The notes: generated from the letters alone by a model not told the origin. 64,000 nt of DNA from JANNMJ01 sp031425525 (GCA_031425525.1 JANPJM010000017.1:7083-71082), one strand, 5' to 3'. Numbered from the stretch's first letter, positions 47,490-58,005 are shown. Numbers and translations: made by a program.

Positions 47490-50400
47490 TTATTCGACCA
47501 CCAGGCGGGCAGTGCGCCCGTCGGGGGCGCGCACCGTGTAAACACCGGGCGCTAGGTGGCGCGTAGGCAGCGTAGCCGTGCCGGCGGCGGCGGCCGTCAG
47601 GGAAGCCACGATTCGGCCCGCCAGGTCTGCTACGACCAGCCGCGTGCCGGGCACCGCGCCGCTGATGCGCGCGCCGCCCGCTGCCGTAGCCGGGTTGGGG
47701 GCAATTTCGAGTTTCGAGTTTTCAGTTTCGAGTTTCGAGTTGATGCTCAGTACGCGGTTTCGGTTGATGACCACGGCGAAGCGGCCGGCTACTTCCTCGT
47801 CGGCGCGAGTGGCCGCGAGCGAGAGAGTGAGCGTGGGGTGCTGGGCCAGATCGTAGCGCGTGCCGGTCAGGCGGTCGAGCAGCTCCACGGAGGTGGTACC
47901 GAAGCCCGTCAGTTCGCCCACGGTCAGGGTGTAGGCGCCGGGCGTGGGCAGCGCGGCCGTCAGCTCCACCACCGTTTCAGCGGCATTCGAGAGGGCCGTT
48001 TCGGGCAGCGCGTTAATGGCCGCTTCTTGGCCGCCGATCCGCGTGGCCAGCGTGGGCACGCCCACGTTGCGGCCGGGGCGCAGCGCGTCGAGACCGGCGT
48101 CGAGGCCGGGCGTGGCGCTGGGGGCGGTGGTCAGGAAGGTGGCGTCGGCGTGGGCGGCGGAGGCGCCGACTTGCGTCAGGTTCAGGCGCAGCAGCGGCGC
48201 AGCGGCGGTGGTAGTGGCCGTGGCCGAAGCCCCAGGACGGCCCAGCAGCACCGTGTTGTTTTCGACCCGCAGCGCGTTGGTGAAGGTGAGGATGGTGGCG
48301 GCCGTGGCGCGGGCGAAGAAGCCCTGGCCGAGGGCCAGCACGCCATCCGTCAGGTTGCCCACCTGCGTGGTGGCGTTGCGGAAACGGTAAGCGCCGGCGC
48401 TGCCGCCGGTCGAGTACCAGACCGAAATCGTGGGGTCGAGGCCGGGCGGCACGGTCGCCAAGTCCCAGTCGATGGGCTGCGGGTAGGGGTTGCCCAGCAG
48501 GTGCCAGCCCGCTTTCTGCGCATTGACGCTCGTGTTCGTGCCCGTTACCGTCAGGGCCACCGGCACGGAGCCTGTGGTCAGCGCGCCCACGAAGTCAGGC
48601 GTTTGCTGGCCCGGCAGGTACACCGAGTAGCCGCGCCCGCTCGTGAGCGTCTCGGCCAGGGTGGCGGGCGAGAAGTAGCCCGTGCCGAAGCCGGCGTAGG
48701 CGGGGGTGGTGCCGCCGCGCGTTTCGTCGTAGCCGAACACGGTGGGGAAGAGCGCCGGGGTCGGCGCCACGTACGGCAGGGCGTTGTACGCCGGATTTAC
48801 CTTCGGCACGAAGCCCGCCGTGGCCAGGTCGCTCACCGGCGCGGCCTGCACGGGGCTGCTGAGGTGGCGATAGCTCACGGCCAGGGGGGCGGGCACGTAG
48901 CGCTGCACCGTGACGGCGCCGCTGGTGGCGCCGCCTGCGTGCGCGGCGTAGGCCGTGCGGGTCGCGGTAGAGAGCAAAGTGAGCTGCCCGCCGGTGGCGA
49001 GGGTGCCGCTGGTCAGGCGCAGCACATCGGTCACGCTGACCGCCTGCGCAAGCGTGACGCCCGCCGGGTTGGCCGTTTCCAGCGCGCGCACGGTGGCCGG
49101 CAGGCCGTTGCCGGTGGTTTGCAGTTGGGTACCGTTGTAGATGTAGGTGGCATCCGAAGCGAACGAGCGAACGCCCGTGACCTGTACCGCGCCGGTGGCG
49201 CCGCTGGCCGTGATGCCTTGCGGCGAGCAGATGCTCAGCGTAGCGCCGGCCGCCAACGTGAAAGTGCCCGCGCCGGTGATAGCCTGGCAAGCCGTGTTCA
49301 GCACCCCGCCGTCCTGCACCACCAGCGCGCCCGTGACGGTGATGTCGCCGCTAAGCGTGGCTTCGCCGGTGCCGGTGATGGTCACGTCGTGGTAGGTACC
49401 CGCCGCGATGGTCTGGCCAGTGGTGCTGACGATCAAATCTTCGGCTACGTCGGTAACGCTGATAACGAACCGCTCGGCGCGGCCTTGGTTGTTCTGGTCA
49501 CTGACGAAGACCGCAATCTCGTACGTGGCCTTCGTCTCGTAGTCGGCCGGGGCGTTCAGGCGCAGCTCGTTGCCCACGATGGTAAAGTACCCGCCGTCGG
49601 CCGCGCCTGGGCCGTTCACTAGCATGTACCGGAACGTGTCGCCCGCGTCGGGGTCGTTGTTGCTGAGCGTGCCCACCAGCGCGTTCGGCCCGACGTTCTC
49701 GGCGATGACACTGTTGGAGAGCGTCAAGTTCGTGGCCGCCTCGTTGACGTTGGTGACGCTGATGGTGAAGGGCTGCTCGGTGAACAGACCGTCCTGGTCG
49801 GTGGTGCGGACGCGGATGGCGTAGCTGGCCTGCGTCTCGTAGTCGGGCGAGGCCGTGATGCGCACCTGGGTGCCGCTGATGTTGACCAGCCCGTTGTCGG
49901 TGGCGCCCGCGCCGCTCACCAGGGAGTAGGTGAACGTGTCAGCCGCGTCGGGGTCGGTGGTGGTGAAGTCACCCACCACCGCATTGGCGCCCGTGTTCTC
50001 GGCCACGCTTTGCGGGGCGAGGTCGAGCGCCGTGGGCGCCTGGTTCGTGATGACGGTAAAGCTGCCGGTGCTGGTAGCCGTGCCCACCGGCGTGGTGACG
50101 CTGATGGTTCCCGTGGTGGAGCCGGCCGCCACCGTAAAGGTGAGGCTCGTAGCCGTAGGCGTTCCCGTGAGGGTGCCGGCCGTGCCGTTCAAGCGCACCG
50201 CCGTGGCGGTGCTCAGGTCGGTGCCCGTCACCGTCACCACCGTGCCCACCGGCCCGGCGACCGGCGTGAAGCCGGTGATCGTCAGCGGGCAGGCCGTCAG
50301 GCTGACGGTGTTCGACGCTGCTGAGGCTTCGCCATTCAGGCTGGCCACCACCGAGTAGTCGCCCGCCGTGCTGGTCACGAGCGGATTGGCAGTCGTGTTG

Positions 50401-53400
50401 CCCGGCGAGAAGGTGAACGTGGCCCCGCTCACGGCCGTCGGCGCGTTGTTCACGCTGCCGGTGGCGGTGAGGCGAATGAGGCGGGTGGCCGGGGTGCCGT
50501 TATAGCCCGTGAAGTTGCCGCCAATCACCAGGTTGCCATCAGGCTGTACTAATACCCGCCTTACGCCGAGGACGAAGCCGGTGGCGGCGGCGAAGCCGGT
50601 GCCGGTAGCGAGGCTGGCGTCGTGGGTACCGTTGGCGTTGAGGCGGATGAGGCGATTCTGGTTCGTGATGCCGTTGTAGGCCGTGAAGTTGCCGACGACC
50701 ACCACCTTGCCATCGGGCTGCAACGCCAGTCCGTTCACCACCGTGGTGGTGGCAAAGCCGGTACCGGTAGCGAAGCCCGTATCGTGGGTGCCGTTGGTGT
50801 TGAGGCGGATGAGGCCATTCTGGCCTGTGGTGGTGCCGTACTGCGTGAAGGAGCCGCCCACCAGCACCTTGCCATCGGGCTGCACCACCAGGCTGACTAC
50901 GCCGCCATTGAAGCCCGTGCCGATGAAGAAGCCGAAATCGCGGCCGCCGGTGGCGGTGAGGCGAGCGATGCGGTTCAGCGCCGATTGGCCGTACTGCGTG
51001 AACGAGCCGCCCACCAGCACTTTGCCATCGGGCTGCACGGCCAGGGCGCTCACCGTGTTGTCGAAGCCGGTAGCGATGCTGAACGTGGCGTCGCGGCTGC
51101 CGTCCGGGTTGAGGCGGACGATGCGGCGGGAAAACGAGCCATTGTAGGTCTCAAAGGAGCCGCCCACCAGAATCCGGCCATCGGGCTGCACTACCACAGC
51201 CTGCACACTCGGGGTGGCTGGCGCGGTAATCGTGAAGCCGGTGCCGACGCTGAAGGTGGCATCCAGGGTGCCGTCGGCATGGAGGCGCAGCAGCCGGGCG
51301 GCCGCCGTGCCATTGTACGTCGTGAACGAGCCGCCCACCAGCACCTTGCCATCGGCCTGCACGGCCACAGCGCTCACCGCCGCATCGAAGCCGGTGCCGG
51401 TGATGAAGGTGGCATCGGGGGAGCCGTTCGGCAGGAGGCGCAGCAGCCGGTTGGCCGCCGCCCCGCCGTAAGTGGTGAAGGAGCCGCCCACCAGCACCTT
51501 GCCGTCGGCTTGCGCCACGAGGCCATTTACGGTGGCTGGCCCCGCGACACCGTTCACTATATTCTCCAGGCCGGTGCCGGTCCCGAACGCCGGACTCGCA
51601 GCCGTAGCGGTGAGGGTGCGCGGCGCGCAGGCATCCTGCGGCCCGGCCGGGCTGAGCGAGGCCAGCAGCCCCGCCGGGCGCGGCGTGTACGTGAAGGTTC
51701 CCGCGCTGGTCAGCGAGGCGTTGAGCTGCGTGGTGAGCGTGAGCACCCCCGTGGCGGCATCCGTCGGCACCACCACCGTAAGGCTGGTGACCGACTGCGC
51801 CGCAAACAGCGCCAGCCCGCCCGCGCCGAAGCGCACACCCCGAATCTGGTCGAGGCTGGTGCCGGTGATGGTCACCAGCGTACCGGCCGGGCCACTCATC
51901 GGCGAGAAGCCCGTGATGCTCAGCGGCGTCACGGTAAAGGTGCCGCCCGTGGCCGTGCTGCCGGGCGTGGTCACGCTCACCGCACCAGTAGTGACCGTCG
52001 CACTCGTCGTGAAGGTGATCTGGGTGGCCGAGTTCACGACGAACCCCGGCTGCGACACGTTATTGATTTTCACGGCCGTAGTCCCCAGTAGGTTGGTGCC
52101 GGTGATGACGACCACCGTGTTCGCCCCGCCGCTGGTGGGCGTGAAGGAGGTAATCGTCACCTGGTCTACCGTGAAGGCGCCGCCCGTGTAGGTGCCACCG
52201 CCGGGCATCGTCACGCTCACGGCGCCAGTGGTGTTGCCCGACGCCACCGTGAAGGTGATCTGGGTGTCGGAGTTCACCGTGAACGAAGCCACCGCCACGT
52301 TATTGATGCGCACGGCCGTAGCCCCCAGCAGGTTGGTGCCGGTGAGGGTGACCACCGTGCCGGTGCCGCCGCTGGCGGGCGAAAGGCCGGTGACGGTCAC
52401 AGCATCCACCGTGAAGGTGCCCGCTGAGGTAGCCGTGCCGCCGAGCGTCGTCACCCGCACGGGGCCGGTGGTGCTGCCCGCCGCCACCGTGAAGGTGAGG
52501 CTGGTGGCCGTGGGCGTACCCTGGATGGTGCCGGCCGTGCCATTGACCGATGCGGCGCTGGCAAAGCTCAGGTTCGTGCCGGTGACGGTCACTACCGTGT
52601 TCGTGGCGCCGCTGGTGGGCGTGAACGAGGTAATGGTCGGGGCCGGGCAGGTCGTGAGCGTGACGGTGTTGGAAGCGCCGGAGGTCTCACCGTTCAGGCT
52701 GGCTATCGCCGTGTAGCTGCCCACCGTGCTCGTCACGAGCGGGTTGGTGGTGGAGCCGCCCGGCGAGAACGTGAACGAGGCGCCGGTCACCGGCGTGGGT
52801 GCGGTGTCGAGGGCGCCGGCCGGCGTCAGGCGGGCCACGTAGAAGGGCCGTGTGCCGTTAAAGTCAGTGAAGCCGCCGCCCGCCAACACTTTGCCGTCGG
52901 CCTGCACGGCCACCGCGAACACGTCTCTGTCGAAGCCCGTGCCGGTCGTGAACGCGGCATCGCGGGTGCCGTCGGCGTTGAGGCGGATGAGCCGGTTCAG
53001 GCCCGTGGTGCCGTTGTAGGCGGTGAAGGAGCCGCCCACCAGCACCTTGCCGTCGGGCTGAACGATCACACTCCGTACGCTACCGCTCAGCCCGGTGCCG
53101 GTGCCGAAGGTGGCATCGCGGGTGCCGTCGGCGTTGAGGCGGATGATCCGGCGCTGGCCCGTGGTGCCGTTGTAGCTGTCGAAGGCGCCGCCCACCAGCA
53201 CCTTGCCATCGGCCTGCACGGCCAGACTGGTGACGTCGCCGTCGAACCCCGTGCCGGTGTTGAAGGTGGCGTCGCGGGTGCCATCGGCGTTGAGCCGGAT
53301 GATGCGGTTCTGGCCCACCGTGCCGTTGTAGCCGGCGAAGGCGCCGCCCATCAGCACTTTGCCGTCGGCCTGCACCGCCACGGTCTGCACGCTCGCCCCG

Positions 53401-56400
53401 AAGCCGGTGCCGGTCACGAAGGTGGCGTCGCGGGTGCCATCGGGGTTGAGGCGGATCAGGTTTTTCAGCCCCGTCGTGCCGTTGTAGGTGCCGAAGGTGC
53501 CGCCTACCAGCACTTTGCCATCGGTCTGCACCGCCACGCTGCGCACAACGGCATCGAAGCCGGTGCCCGTCACGAAGGTGGCATCCCGACTCCCATCGGC
53601 ATTGAGGCGCACCAGCCGGTTCTGGCCGGTGGTGCCGTTGTAGGCCGTAAAGTCGCCGCCCACCAGCACCCTGCCATCGGCCTGCACCGCCACGGTGCTC
53701 AGGTAGTTATCAAAGCCGGTGCCCACCGCGAAAGCGGCATCGAGGGCACCCGTGGGCAGTAGGCGCGCCAGCCGGGCCGTCGGGGCGCCGTTGTATGTCG
53801 TGAAATTCCCGCCGGCTAGTACCCGGCCGTCGGCCTGCACCACCAGCGCATTGACGTCGTTGTTGAACCCCGTGCCCGTGCTGAAGGCCGGACTGGCCGC
53901 CGACCCCGTGAGCGTCTGCGGCTGACACGCCACCAACGGCCCGGCCGGGCTGAGGGTCGCCAGCAGCCCCGCCGGCCGCACGTTGTACGTGAAGGTGCCG
54001 CCGGTCAGAACGTTGCCCGCTGCCGTGATGAGCTTGAGCGGACCGGTAGCCGCATCCACCGGCACCCGCACCGTGAGGCTGGTGCTCGACTGCGCCGTAA
54101 ACTGCGCCAACCCGCCCGTGCCGAAGCGCACGCCCCGCACCAGGTGCAGGTTGGTACCGCTGATGGTGACGAGGGTACCCGCCGGGCCGCTGTTGGGCGA
54201 GAAGCCGCCCAGGGTCGCGTTCGCGATGGTGAGGAAGTCGGTCATTGAGCGGGTCCAGGACGTGCGGTTTCTTACCCACACGTCATAGATGCCGCCGTTT
54301 GTCAGTCCCCCCGGCACGATGAAGGTCAGGGTCGTGGCCGAAGTAGGGGTAGCCGGAACCTGGATGGTGCCCGAGTTCCCCAGCTGCACGAGGTAGGCGT
54401 CGCCCAGGTCGGTGCCCGTCACGGTTATTACCTCGCCCGTCTCGGCGGTGGTGGGCATGAGGGAGGTAATCCGCGGTGCCGGGCAGGAGGTAATGGTCAC
54501 CGTGTTGGTGGTGGCGGTGGCGCCGCTGTAGGCCGCCACCACCGCGTAGCCGCCCGTCGCGTCCGCGTAAATCGGGTTGGTGGTCGGGTTGCCCCCGAAC
54601 GTGAAGGTGGAGCTGCTGGTCACGTCCGCCGTCTGCGTGGTGGTCGGGCTGCCGTCGGCATTGAGGCGGATGAGGCGGGTGGCCGGGGTGCCGTTGTAGG
54701 TCGTGAAGTTGCCGCCCGCCAACACCTGCCCGTTGGGCTGGAGCGCCAGGGCAAACACGCCGCTGCTGAAGCCCGTGCCGGTGGCGAAGGTGGCGTCGCG
54801 GCTGCCATCGGTATTGAGGCGGACGATCCGGTTGGCCGTGGCGCCGTTGTAGTCCGTGAAGGTGCCGCCCACCAGCACCTTGCCGTCGGGCTGGAGTACC
54901 AGGGCTTGCGGCTCGTAGCCGAGACCCGTGCCGATGTTGAAGCTGGCATCGCGCGAGCCGTTGGCATTGAGCCGGATGATGCGGTTCGTCACGACGTTGT
55001 TGAAGGCCAGAAAAAGGCCGACCGCCAGGATTTTGCCATCGGGCTGCACCACGATCGAACTCACGCTGAAGTCGAAGCCGCCCCCCAGGTTGAAGCCGGC
55101 GTCGCGGGAGCCGTCGGGGTTGAGGCGGACCATCCAGGGCGTGGCCGCGCCGTTGAACGTCTGGGAAACGCCGCCGACCAGGATCTTGCCATCGGGCTGC
55201 ACCACCACGCTGAACGTCTGATTGTCGAAGCCCGTGCCGGTGGCGAAGGTGGCGTCGCGGGAGCCATCGGCGTTGAGCCGAACCACGTTGCGGCCCGTCA
55301 CGCCGTTGTAGGAAACGAAGTCGCCGGCCACGAGGATCTTGCCATCGTGCTGCACCGCCACCTTCTGCACCGGGGCGTTGAAGCCCGTGCCGGTCACGAA
55401 GGAGGCATCGCGGGTACCATTGGCGTTGAGCCGAATCAGGCGGTTCTGGCCCGTGGCGCCGTTGTAGGCCGTAAATTGGCCGCCGACCAGCATCTTGCCG
55501 TCGGCCTGCAGCGCCACGGTGTATACCCGATTGTCGAAGCCGGTGCCAGTGGCAAAACCGCCATCGCGGGAGCCGTCGGGGTTGAGGCGGAGGAAGTTGT
55601 TCTGGCCCGTGGTGCCGTTGTAGGTGGTGAAGCCCCCACCCACCAGCACCTTGCCATCAGGTTGCGCGGCGATGGCGAAAACGATGCCGTCGAAGCCCGT
55701 GCCGGTGACGAAGGGCGGCACGGTGACGGTAGTCGTGAGGGTGCGGGTGGCGCAGCGGTCGAACGGGCCGACCGGGTTGAGCCGGGCAGTCAGCCCGGCG
55801 GCCAGCGGCACGTACGTGAAGGTGCCGCCCGAAACGATCGTATTGTTCAGGGCCGTGACGAGGGTGAGCGAACCGGTAGCTGCGTCCACCGGCACCTGTA
55901 CTGTGAGGCTGGTGGCCGACTGCGCCGTGAACCGCGCCAGCCCGCCCGTGCCGAAGCGCACGCTGCGGATGCTGCCCAGGTTGGTGCCGGTAATCGTCAC
56001 CAGTGTGCCCGACGGGCCGCTGGCGGGCGCGAAGGAGGTGATCGTCGCGAACGGGCAGGCCGTGAGCGTGACCGTGTTGGTGGTGGTCGTTTCGCCGTTG
56101 AGGCTGGCCACCGCCGAGTAGTTGCCCGGCGTGGTGGTGGTGAGCGGGTTGGTGGTGGTGTTGCCCGGCGAAAAAGTAAAGGTGGGGGTCACCGCCGTGG
56201 TGGCGTCGTTCAAGCTGAAGTCGGGGTTCACCCGCACGAAGTTGTTGTGGCCCGTCGGGCCACCGCCGACATTGAAGTTGGAGTAGATATCGAAGTAGCC
56301 GCCAATCAGCAGCTTGCCATCGGGCTGCTCGGCCACGGCGCTCACCGACGCGTTGCGGGTGCCGGCATAGTCGACTTTATAGCCATTGAGGCCGGCGTCC

Positions 56401-57833
56401 GTTCCGTTCGCGTTCAGGCGCACCAGCCCCGACTCGCTGGTGCCGGCCATCCAACCCACCAGCACGTGGCCGCTGCGCTGTACGGCCACCTCCAGCACTT
56501 CCCCGGTTACGGTGCCGGTAAAGCCCCCATCGGCCGCGCCGGTGGCCAGCAGGCGCACCAGGTTCGGCCGGGGCGAGCCGGTGTAGGTGGTGAAAAAGCC
56601 GCCGGCCACGATTTTGCCATCGGCCTGCAGCGCCAGGCTGTTCACCCGCGCCTGGTTGCTGATGGCGCCGTTGTTGTAGCGGTAGAAGCCGTTGCCCGTG
56701 GTGACGAACGTGTTGTCTTCGGTGCCATCGGTGTTAAAGCGGACGAGGCGGTTGATGTAGAGGGGGTTTTGCACGTCGCCCCGGTTCTCGATGACCGCTC
56801 CCCCAATCACCACCTTGCCGTCGTCCTGCAACACCACGGCGTTGATGCCCTGAATGCCCGACTGCTGGCCGGCGAACGTGCCGTCGCGGCTGCCGTCGGC
56901 GTTGAGCCGCACCACGTTGCCCTGACCCTGGCCGTTGAAGGTATCGAACGTACCGACCACCACCACCTTGCCGTCGGGCTGCACCACCACGCCGCGCACA
57001 TTGTGCGTACGGCCGAAGGAGAAGCCGAAGCCCGAACCCAGCCCGAAGCTGGTATCCAGTGAGCCGTTGGCGTTGAGCCGAACCAGGTTCGGGGCTGCCG
57101 TCTGGTTGTAGAAAGCAAACGCGCCGCCCACCAGGATTTTGCCATCGGCCTGCAGCGCGATGCTGTTCACGGTGCCGTCGAAGCCCGCGCCGACGTTGAA
57201 ACCCGTATCCAGGGTGCCGTCCGGGTTGATGCGGGTCAGGTTGCGTTGGGAGGTGCCGTGCGTCGAAAACTGCCAGCTCTGGAAGGAGCCGCCCAGCAGG
57301 ATTTTGCCGTCGGGCTGCACTACCACGCACTCCGCCGAGCCACTGAGGCCGCTTCGGGTCATGGCAAAGGCCGGCGTAGTGGCCGACCCCGTGAGGGTGC
57401 GCGGCTGACAAGCGTCAAACGACCCCGCCGGGCTCAGGCTCGCTACCATCCCCGCCGGCCGCGGCCCGTAGGCGAAGCTGCCGGCGCTCACCGCCACGCC
57501 CGCCGCCGTGGTCAGCCGCAAGCTGCCGCTAGCGGCATCCACCGGCACCTGCACCGTGAGGCTGGTGGCCGACTGCGCCGTGAACAAGCCCAGCCCGCCC
57601 GCGCCAAAGCGCGCGCCCCGCACCACGTTCAGGTTGGTGCCGGTAATGGTGACGAGCGTACCCGCCCCCCCGCCGCTGGGCGAGAAGCCGCTAATGGTGG
57701 GCGTTTGGGCCAGCGCCCCGAGCGGGGCCAGCAGCGGGGCGGCCAGCAGCAGCAGGGTCAAAGCCCAGCGACTCAGCCCGCGGGCGGGGGCCGCCAGGCT
57801 GGCAAACGAGCGAGTAAGGTAAAGATCGTGCAT
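47490..57833 (-). CDS. Giant secreted T9SS protein with IPT/TIG and delta-60 repeat blocks
   Basis: A 3447-residue protein from ATG 57833 with a signal peptide ending in LLAPLGALAQ. IPT/TIG Ig-like domains (GFSPSGGGAGTLVTITGTNL and variants) alternate with four blocks of delta-60 beta-propeller repeats at roughly 160-510, 715-1065, 1315-1675 and 2080-2460, each repeat being like VQPDGKILVGGSFTTYNG. Cadherin-like domains (ENTGANAVVGDFTTTDPDA) occupy about 2610-2800. An autotransporter-like beta region and a T9SS C-terminal domain (LAPGVYTVRAPDGRTARLVV) end it. It should be an adhesin or matrix protein. Residues about 3362-3376 (NSKLETENSKLEI) are encoded by a short-unit repeat. Confidence 0.9.
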   Translation of the reverse strand: MHDLYLTRSFASLAAPARGLSRWALTLLLLAAPLLAPLGALAQTPTISGFSPSGGGAGTLVTITGTNLNVVRGARFGAGGLGLFTAQSATSLTVQVPVDAASGSLRLTTAAGVAVSAGSFAYGPRPAGMVASLSPAGSFDACQPRTLTGSATTPAFAMTRSGLSGSAECVVVQPDGKILLGGSFQSWQFSTHGTSQRNLTRINPDGTLDTGFNVGAGFDGTVNSIALQADGKILVGGAFAFYNQTAAPNLVRLNANGSLDTSFGLGSGFGFSFGRTHNVRGVVVQPDGKVVVVGTFDTFNGQGQGNVVRLNADGSRDGTFAGQQSGIQGINAVVLQDDGKVVIGGAVIENRGDVQNPLYINRLVRFNTDGTEDNTFVTTGNGFYRYNNGAISNQARVNSLALQADGKIVAGGFFTTYTGSPRPNLVRLLATGAADGGFTGTVTGEVLEVAVQRSGHVLVGWMAGTSESGLVRLNANGTDAGLNGYKVDYAGTRNASVSAVAEQPDGKLLIGGYFDIYSNFNVGGGPTGHNNFVRVNPDFSLNDATTAVTPTFTFSPGNTTTNPLTTTTPGNYSAVASLNGETTTTNTVTLTACPFATITSFAPASGPSGTLVTITGTNLGSIRSVRFGTGGLARFTAQSATSLTVQVPVDAATGSLTLVTALNNTIVSGGTFTYVPLAAGLTARLNPVGPFDRCATRTLTTTVTVPPFVTGTGFDGIVFAIAAQPDGKVLVGGGFTTYNGTTGQNNFLRLNPDGSRDGGFATGTGFDNRVYTVALQADGKMLVGGQFTAYNGATGQNRLIRLNANGTRDASFVTGTGFNAPVQKVAVQHDGKILVAGDFVSYNGVTGRNVVRLNADGSRDATFATGTGFDNQTFSVVVQPDGKILVGGVSQTFNGAATPWMVRLNPDGSRDAGFNLGGGFDFSVSSIVVQPDGKILAVGLFLAFNNVVTNRIIRLNANGSRDASFNIGTGLGYEPQALVLQPDGKVLVGGTFTDYNGATANRIVRLNTDGSRDATFATGTGFSSGVFALALQPNGQVLAGGNFTTYNGTPATRLIRLNADGSPTTTQTADVTSSSTFTFGGNPTTNPIYADATGGYAVVAAYSGATATTNTVTITSCPAPRITSLMPTTAETGEVITVTGTDLGDAYLVQLGNSGTIQVPATPTSATTLTFIVPGGLTNGGIYDVWVRNRTSWTRSMTDFLTIANATLGGFSPNSGPAGTLVTISGTNLHLVRGVRFGTGGLAQFTAQSSTSLTVRVPVDAATGPLKLITAAGNVLTGGTFTYNVRPAGLLATLSPAGPLVACQPQTLTGSAASPAFSTGTGFNNDVNALVVQADGRVLAGGNFTTYNGAPTARLARLLPTGALDAAFAVGTGFDNYLSTVAVQADGRVLVGGDFTAYNGTTGQNRLVRLNADGSRDATFVTGTGFDAVVRSVAVQTDGKVLVGGTFGTYNGTTGLKNLIRLNPDGTRDATFVTGTGFGASVQTVAVQADGKVLMGGAFAGYNGTVGQNRIIRLNADGTRDATFNTGTGFDGDVTSLAVQADGKVLVGGAFDSYNGTTGQRRIIRLNADGTRDATFGTGTGLSGSVRSVIVQPDGKVLVGGSFTAYNGTTGLNRLIRLNADGTRDAAFTTGTGFDRDVFAVAVQADGKVLAGGGFTDFNGTRPFYVARLTPAGALDTAPTPVTGASFTFSPGGSTTNPLVTSTVGSYTAIASLNGETSGASNTVTLTTCPAPTITSFTPTSGATNTVVTVTGTNLSFASAASVNGTAGTIQGTPTATSLTFTVAAGSTTGPVRVTTLGGTATSAGTFTVDAVTVTGLSPASGGTGTVVTLTGTNLLGATAVRINNVAVASFTVNSDTQITFTVASGNTTGAVSVTMPGGGTYTGGAFTVDQVTITSFTPTSGGANTVVVITGTNLLGTTAVKINNVSQPGFVVNSATQITFTTSATVTTGAVSVTTPGSTATGGTFTVTPLSITGFSPMSGPAGTLVTITGTSLDQIRGVRFGAGGLALFAAQSVTSLTVVVPTDAATGVLTLTTQLNASLTSAGTFTYTPRPAGLLASLSPAGPQDACAPRTLTATAASPAFGTGTGLENIVNGVAGPATVNGLVAQADGKVLVGGSFTTYGGAAANRLLRLLPNGSPDATFITGTGFDAAVSAVAVQADGKVLVGGSFTTYNGTAAARLLRLHADGTLDATFSVGTGFTITAPATPSVQAVVVQPDGRILVGGSFETYNGSFSRRIVRLNPDGSRDATFSIATGFDNTVSALAVQPDGKVLVGGSFTQYGQSALNRIARLTATGGRDFGFFIGTGFNGGVVSLVVQPDGKVLVGGSFTQYGTTTGQNGLIRLNTNGTHDTGFATGTGFATTTVVNGLALQPDGKVVVVGNFTAYNGITNQNRLIRLNANGTHDASLATGTGFAAATGFVLGVRRVLVQPDGNLVIGGNFTGYNGTPATRLIRLTATGSVNNAPTAVSGATFTFSPGNTTANPLVTSTAGDYSVVASLNGEASAASNTVSLTACPLTITGFTPVAGPVGTVVTVTGTDLSTATAVRLNGTAGTLTGTPTATSLTFTVAAGSTTGTISVTTPVGTATSTGSFTVITNQAPTALDLAPQSVAENTGANAVVGDFTTTDPDAADTFTYSLVSGAGATDNGLVNISGTQVRITASPDYETQASYAIRVRTTDQDGLFTEQPFTISVTNVNEAATNLTLSNSVIAENVGPNALVGTLSNNDPDAGDTFRYMLVNGPGAADGGYFTIVGNELRLNAPADYETKATYEIAVFVSDQNNQGRAERFVISVTDVAEDLIVSTTGQTIAAGTYHDVTITGTGEATLSGDITVTGALVVQDGGVLNTACQAITGAGTFTLAAGATLSICSPQGITASGATGAVQVTGVRSFASDATYIYNGTQLQTTGNGLPATVRALETANPAGVTLAQAVSVTDVLRLTSGTLATGGQLTLLSTATRTAYAAHAGGATSGAVTVQRYVPAPLAVSYRHLSSPVQAAPVSDLATAGFVPKVNPAYNALPYVAPTPALFPTVFGYDETRGGTTPAYAGFGTGYFSPATLAETLTSGRGYSVYLPGQQTPDFVGALTTGSVPVALTVTGTNTSVNAQKAGWHLLGNPYPQPIDWDLATVPPGLDPTISVWYSTGGSAGAYRFRNATTQVGNLTDGVLALGQGFFARATAATILTFTNALRVENNTVLLGRPGASATATTTAAAPLLRLNLTQVGASAAHADATFLTTAPSATPGLDAGLDALRPGRNVGVPTLATRIGGQEAAINALPETALSNAAETVVELTAALPTPGAYTLTVGELTGFGTTSVELLDRLTGTRYDLAQHPTLTLSLAATRADEEVAGRFAVVINRNRVLSINSKLETENSKLEIAPNPATAAGGARISGAVPGTRLVVADLAGRIVASLTAAAAGTATLPTRHLAPGVYTVRAPDGRTARLVVE
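47705..47741. repeat. TTTCGAG-unit repeat inside the giant T9SS gene
   Basis: Four TTTCGAGTT-like units and one TTTTCAG unit in 37 bp, read in frame as NSKLETENSKLEI just before the sorting domain. The same kind of peptide occurs in unrelated Bacteroidota proteins and reflects the DNA repeat rather than a protein need. Confidence 0.75.
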
Positions 57834-57876
57834 CGGGGGGAGCGGGAACCGGCCGGCAACAGCGCCGACCAACACC

Positions 57877-57930
57877 ACAAAATTCCGAGTCTCTGCAGCC
57901 CCCCGAAAGCGCATTTTGATGCTACTCCCC
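57877..57930 (-). promoter_or_regulatory. Promoter and conserved 25-bp box of the giant T9SS gene
   Basis: The -7 region (minus strand CGGAATTTTGT, 57877-57887) has a TTTC -33 element 19 bp upstream. A 25-bp box at 57906-57930 (core GCATTTTGATGCTACT on the plus strand) overlaps the -33 element and extends upstream. Both parts recur with the same 29-bp offset at 63555-63608. Confidence 0.65.
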
Positions 57931-58005
57931 TTCCGCCGCCCCGGCCACTGCTAGCGCCGACCGGCTGCGTGGTGGGAGCGGCGCCGCGGAGGCGCTGCTT
58001 CGTCG

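Noticed and set aside
47490..47590. The giant gene as a hybrid assembled from several T9SS genes by misassembly
   Set aside because: The frame stays open over 10 kb with consistent codon use and graded repeat divergence. Collapse of repeats cannot be excluded, but nothing in the sequence shows it.
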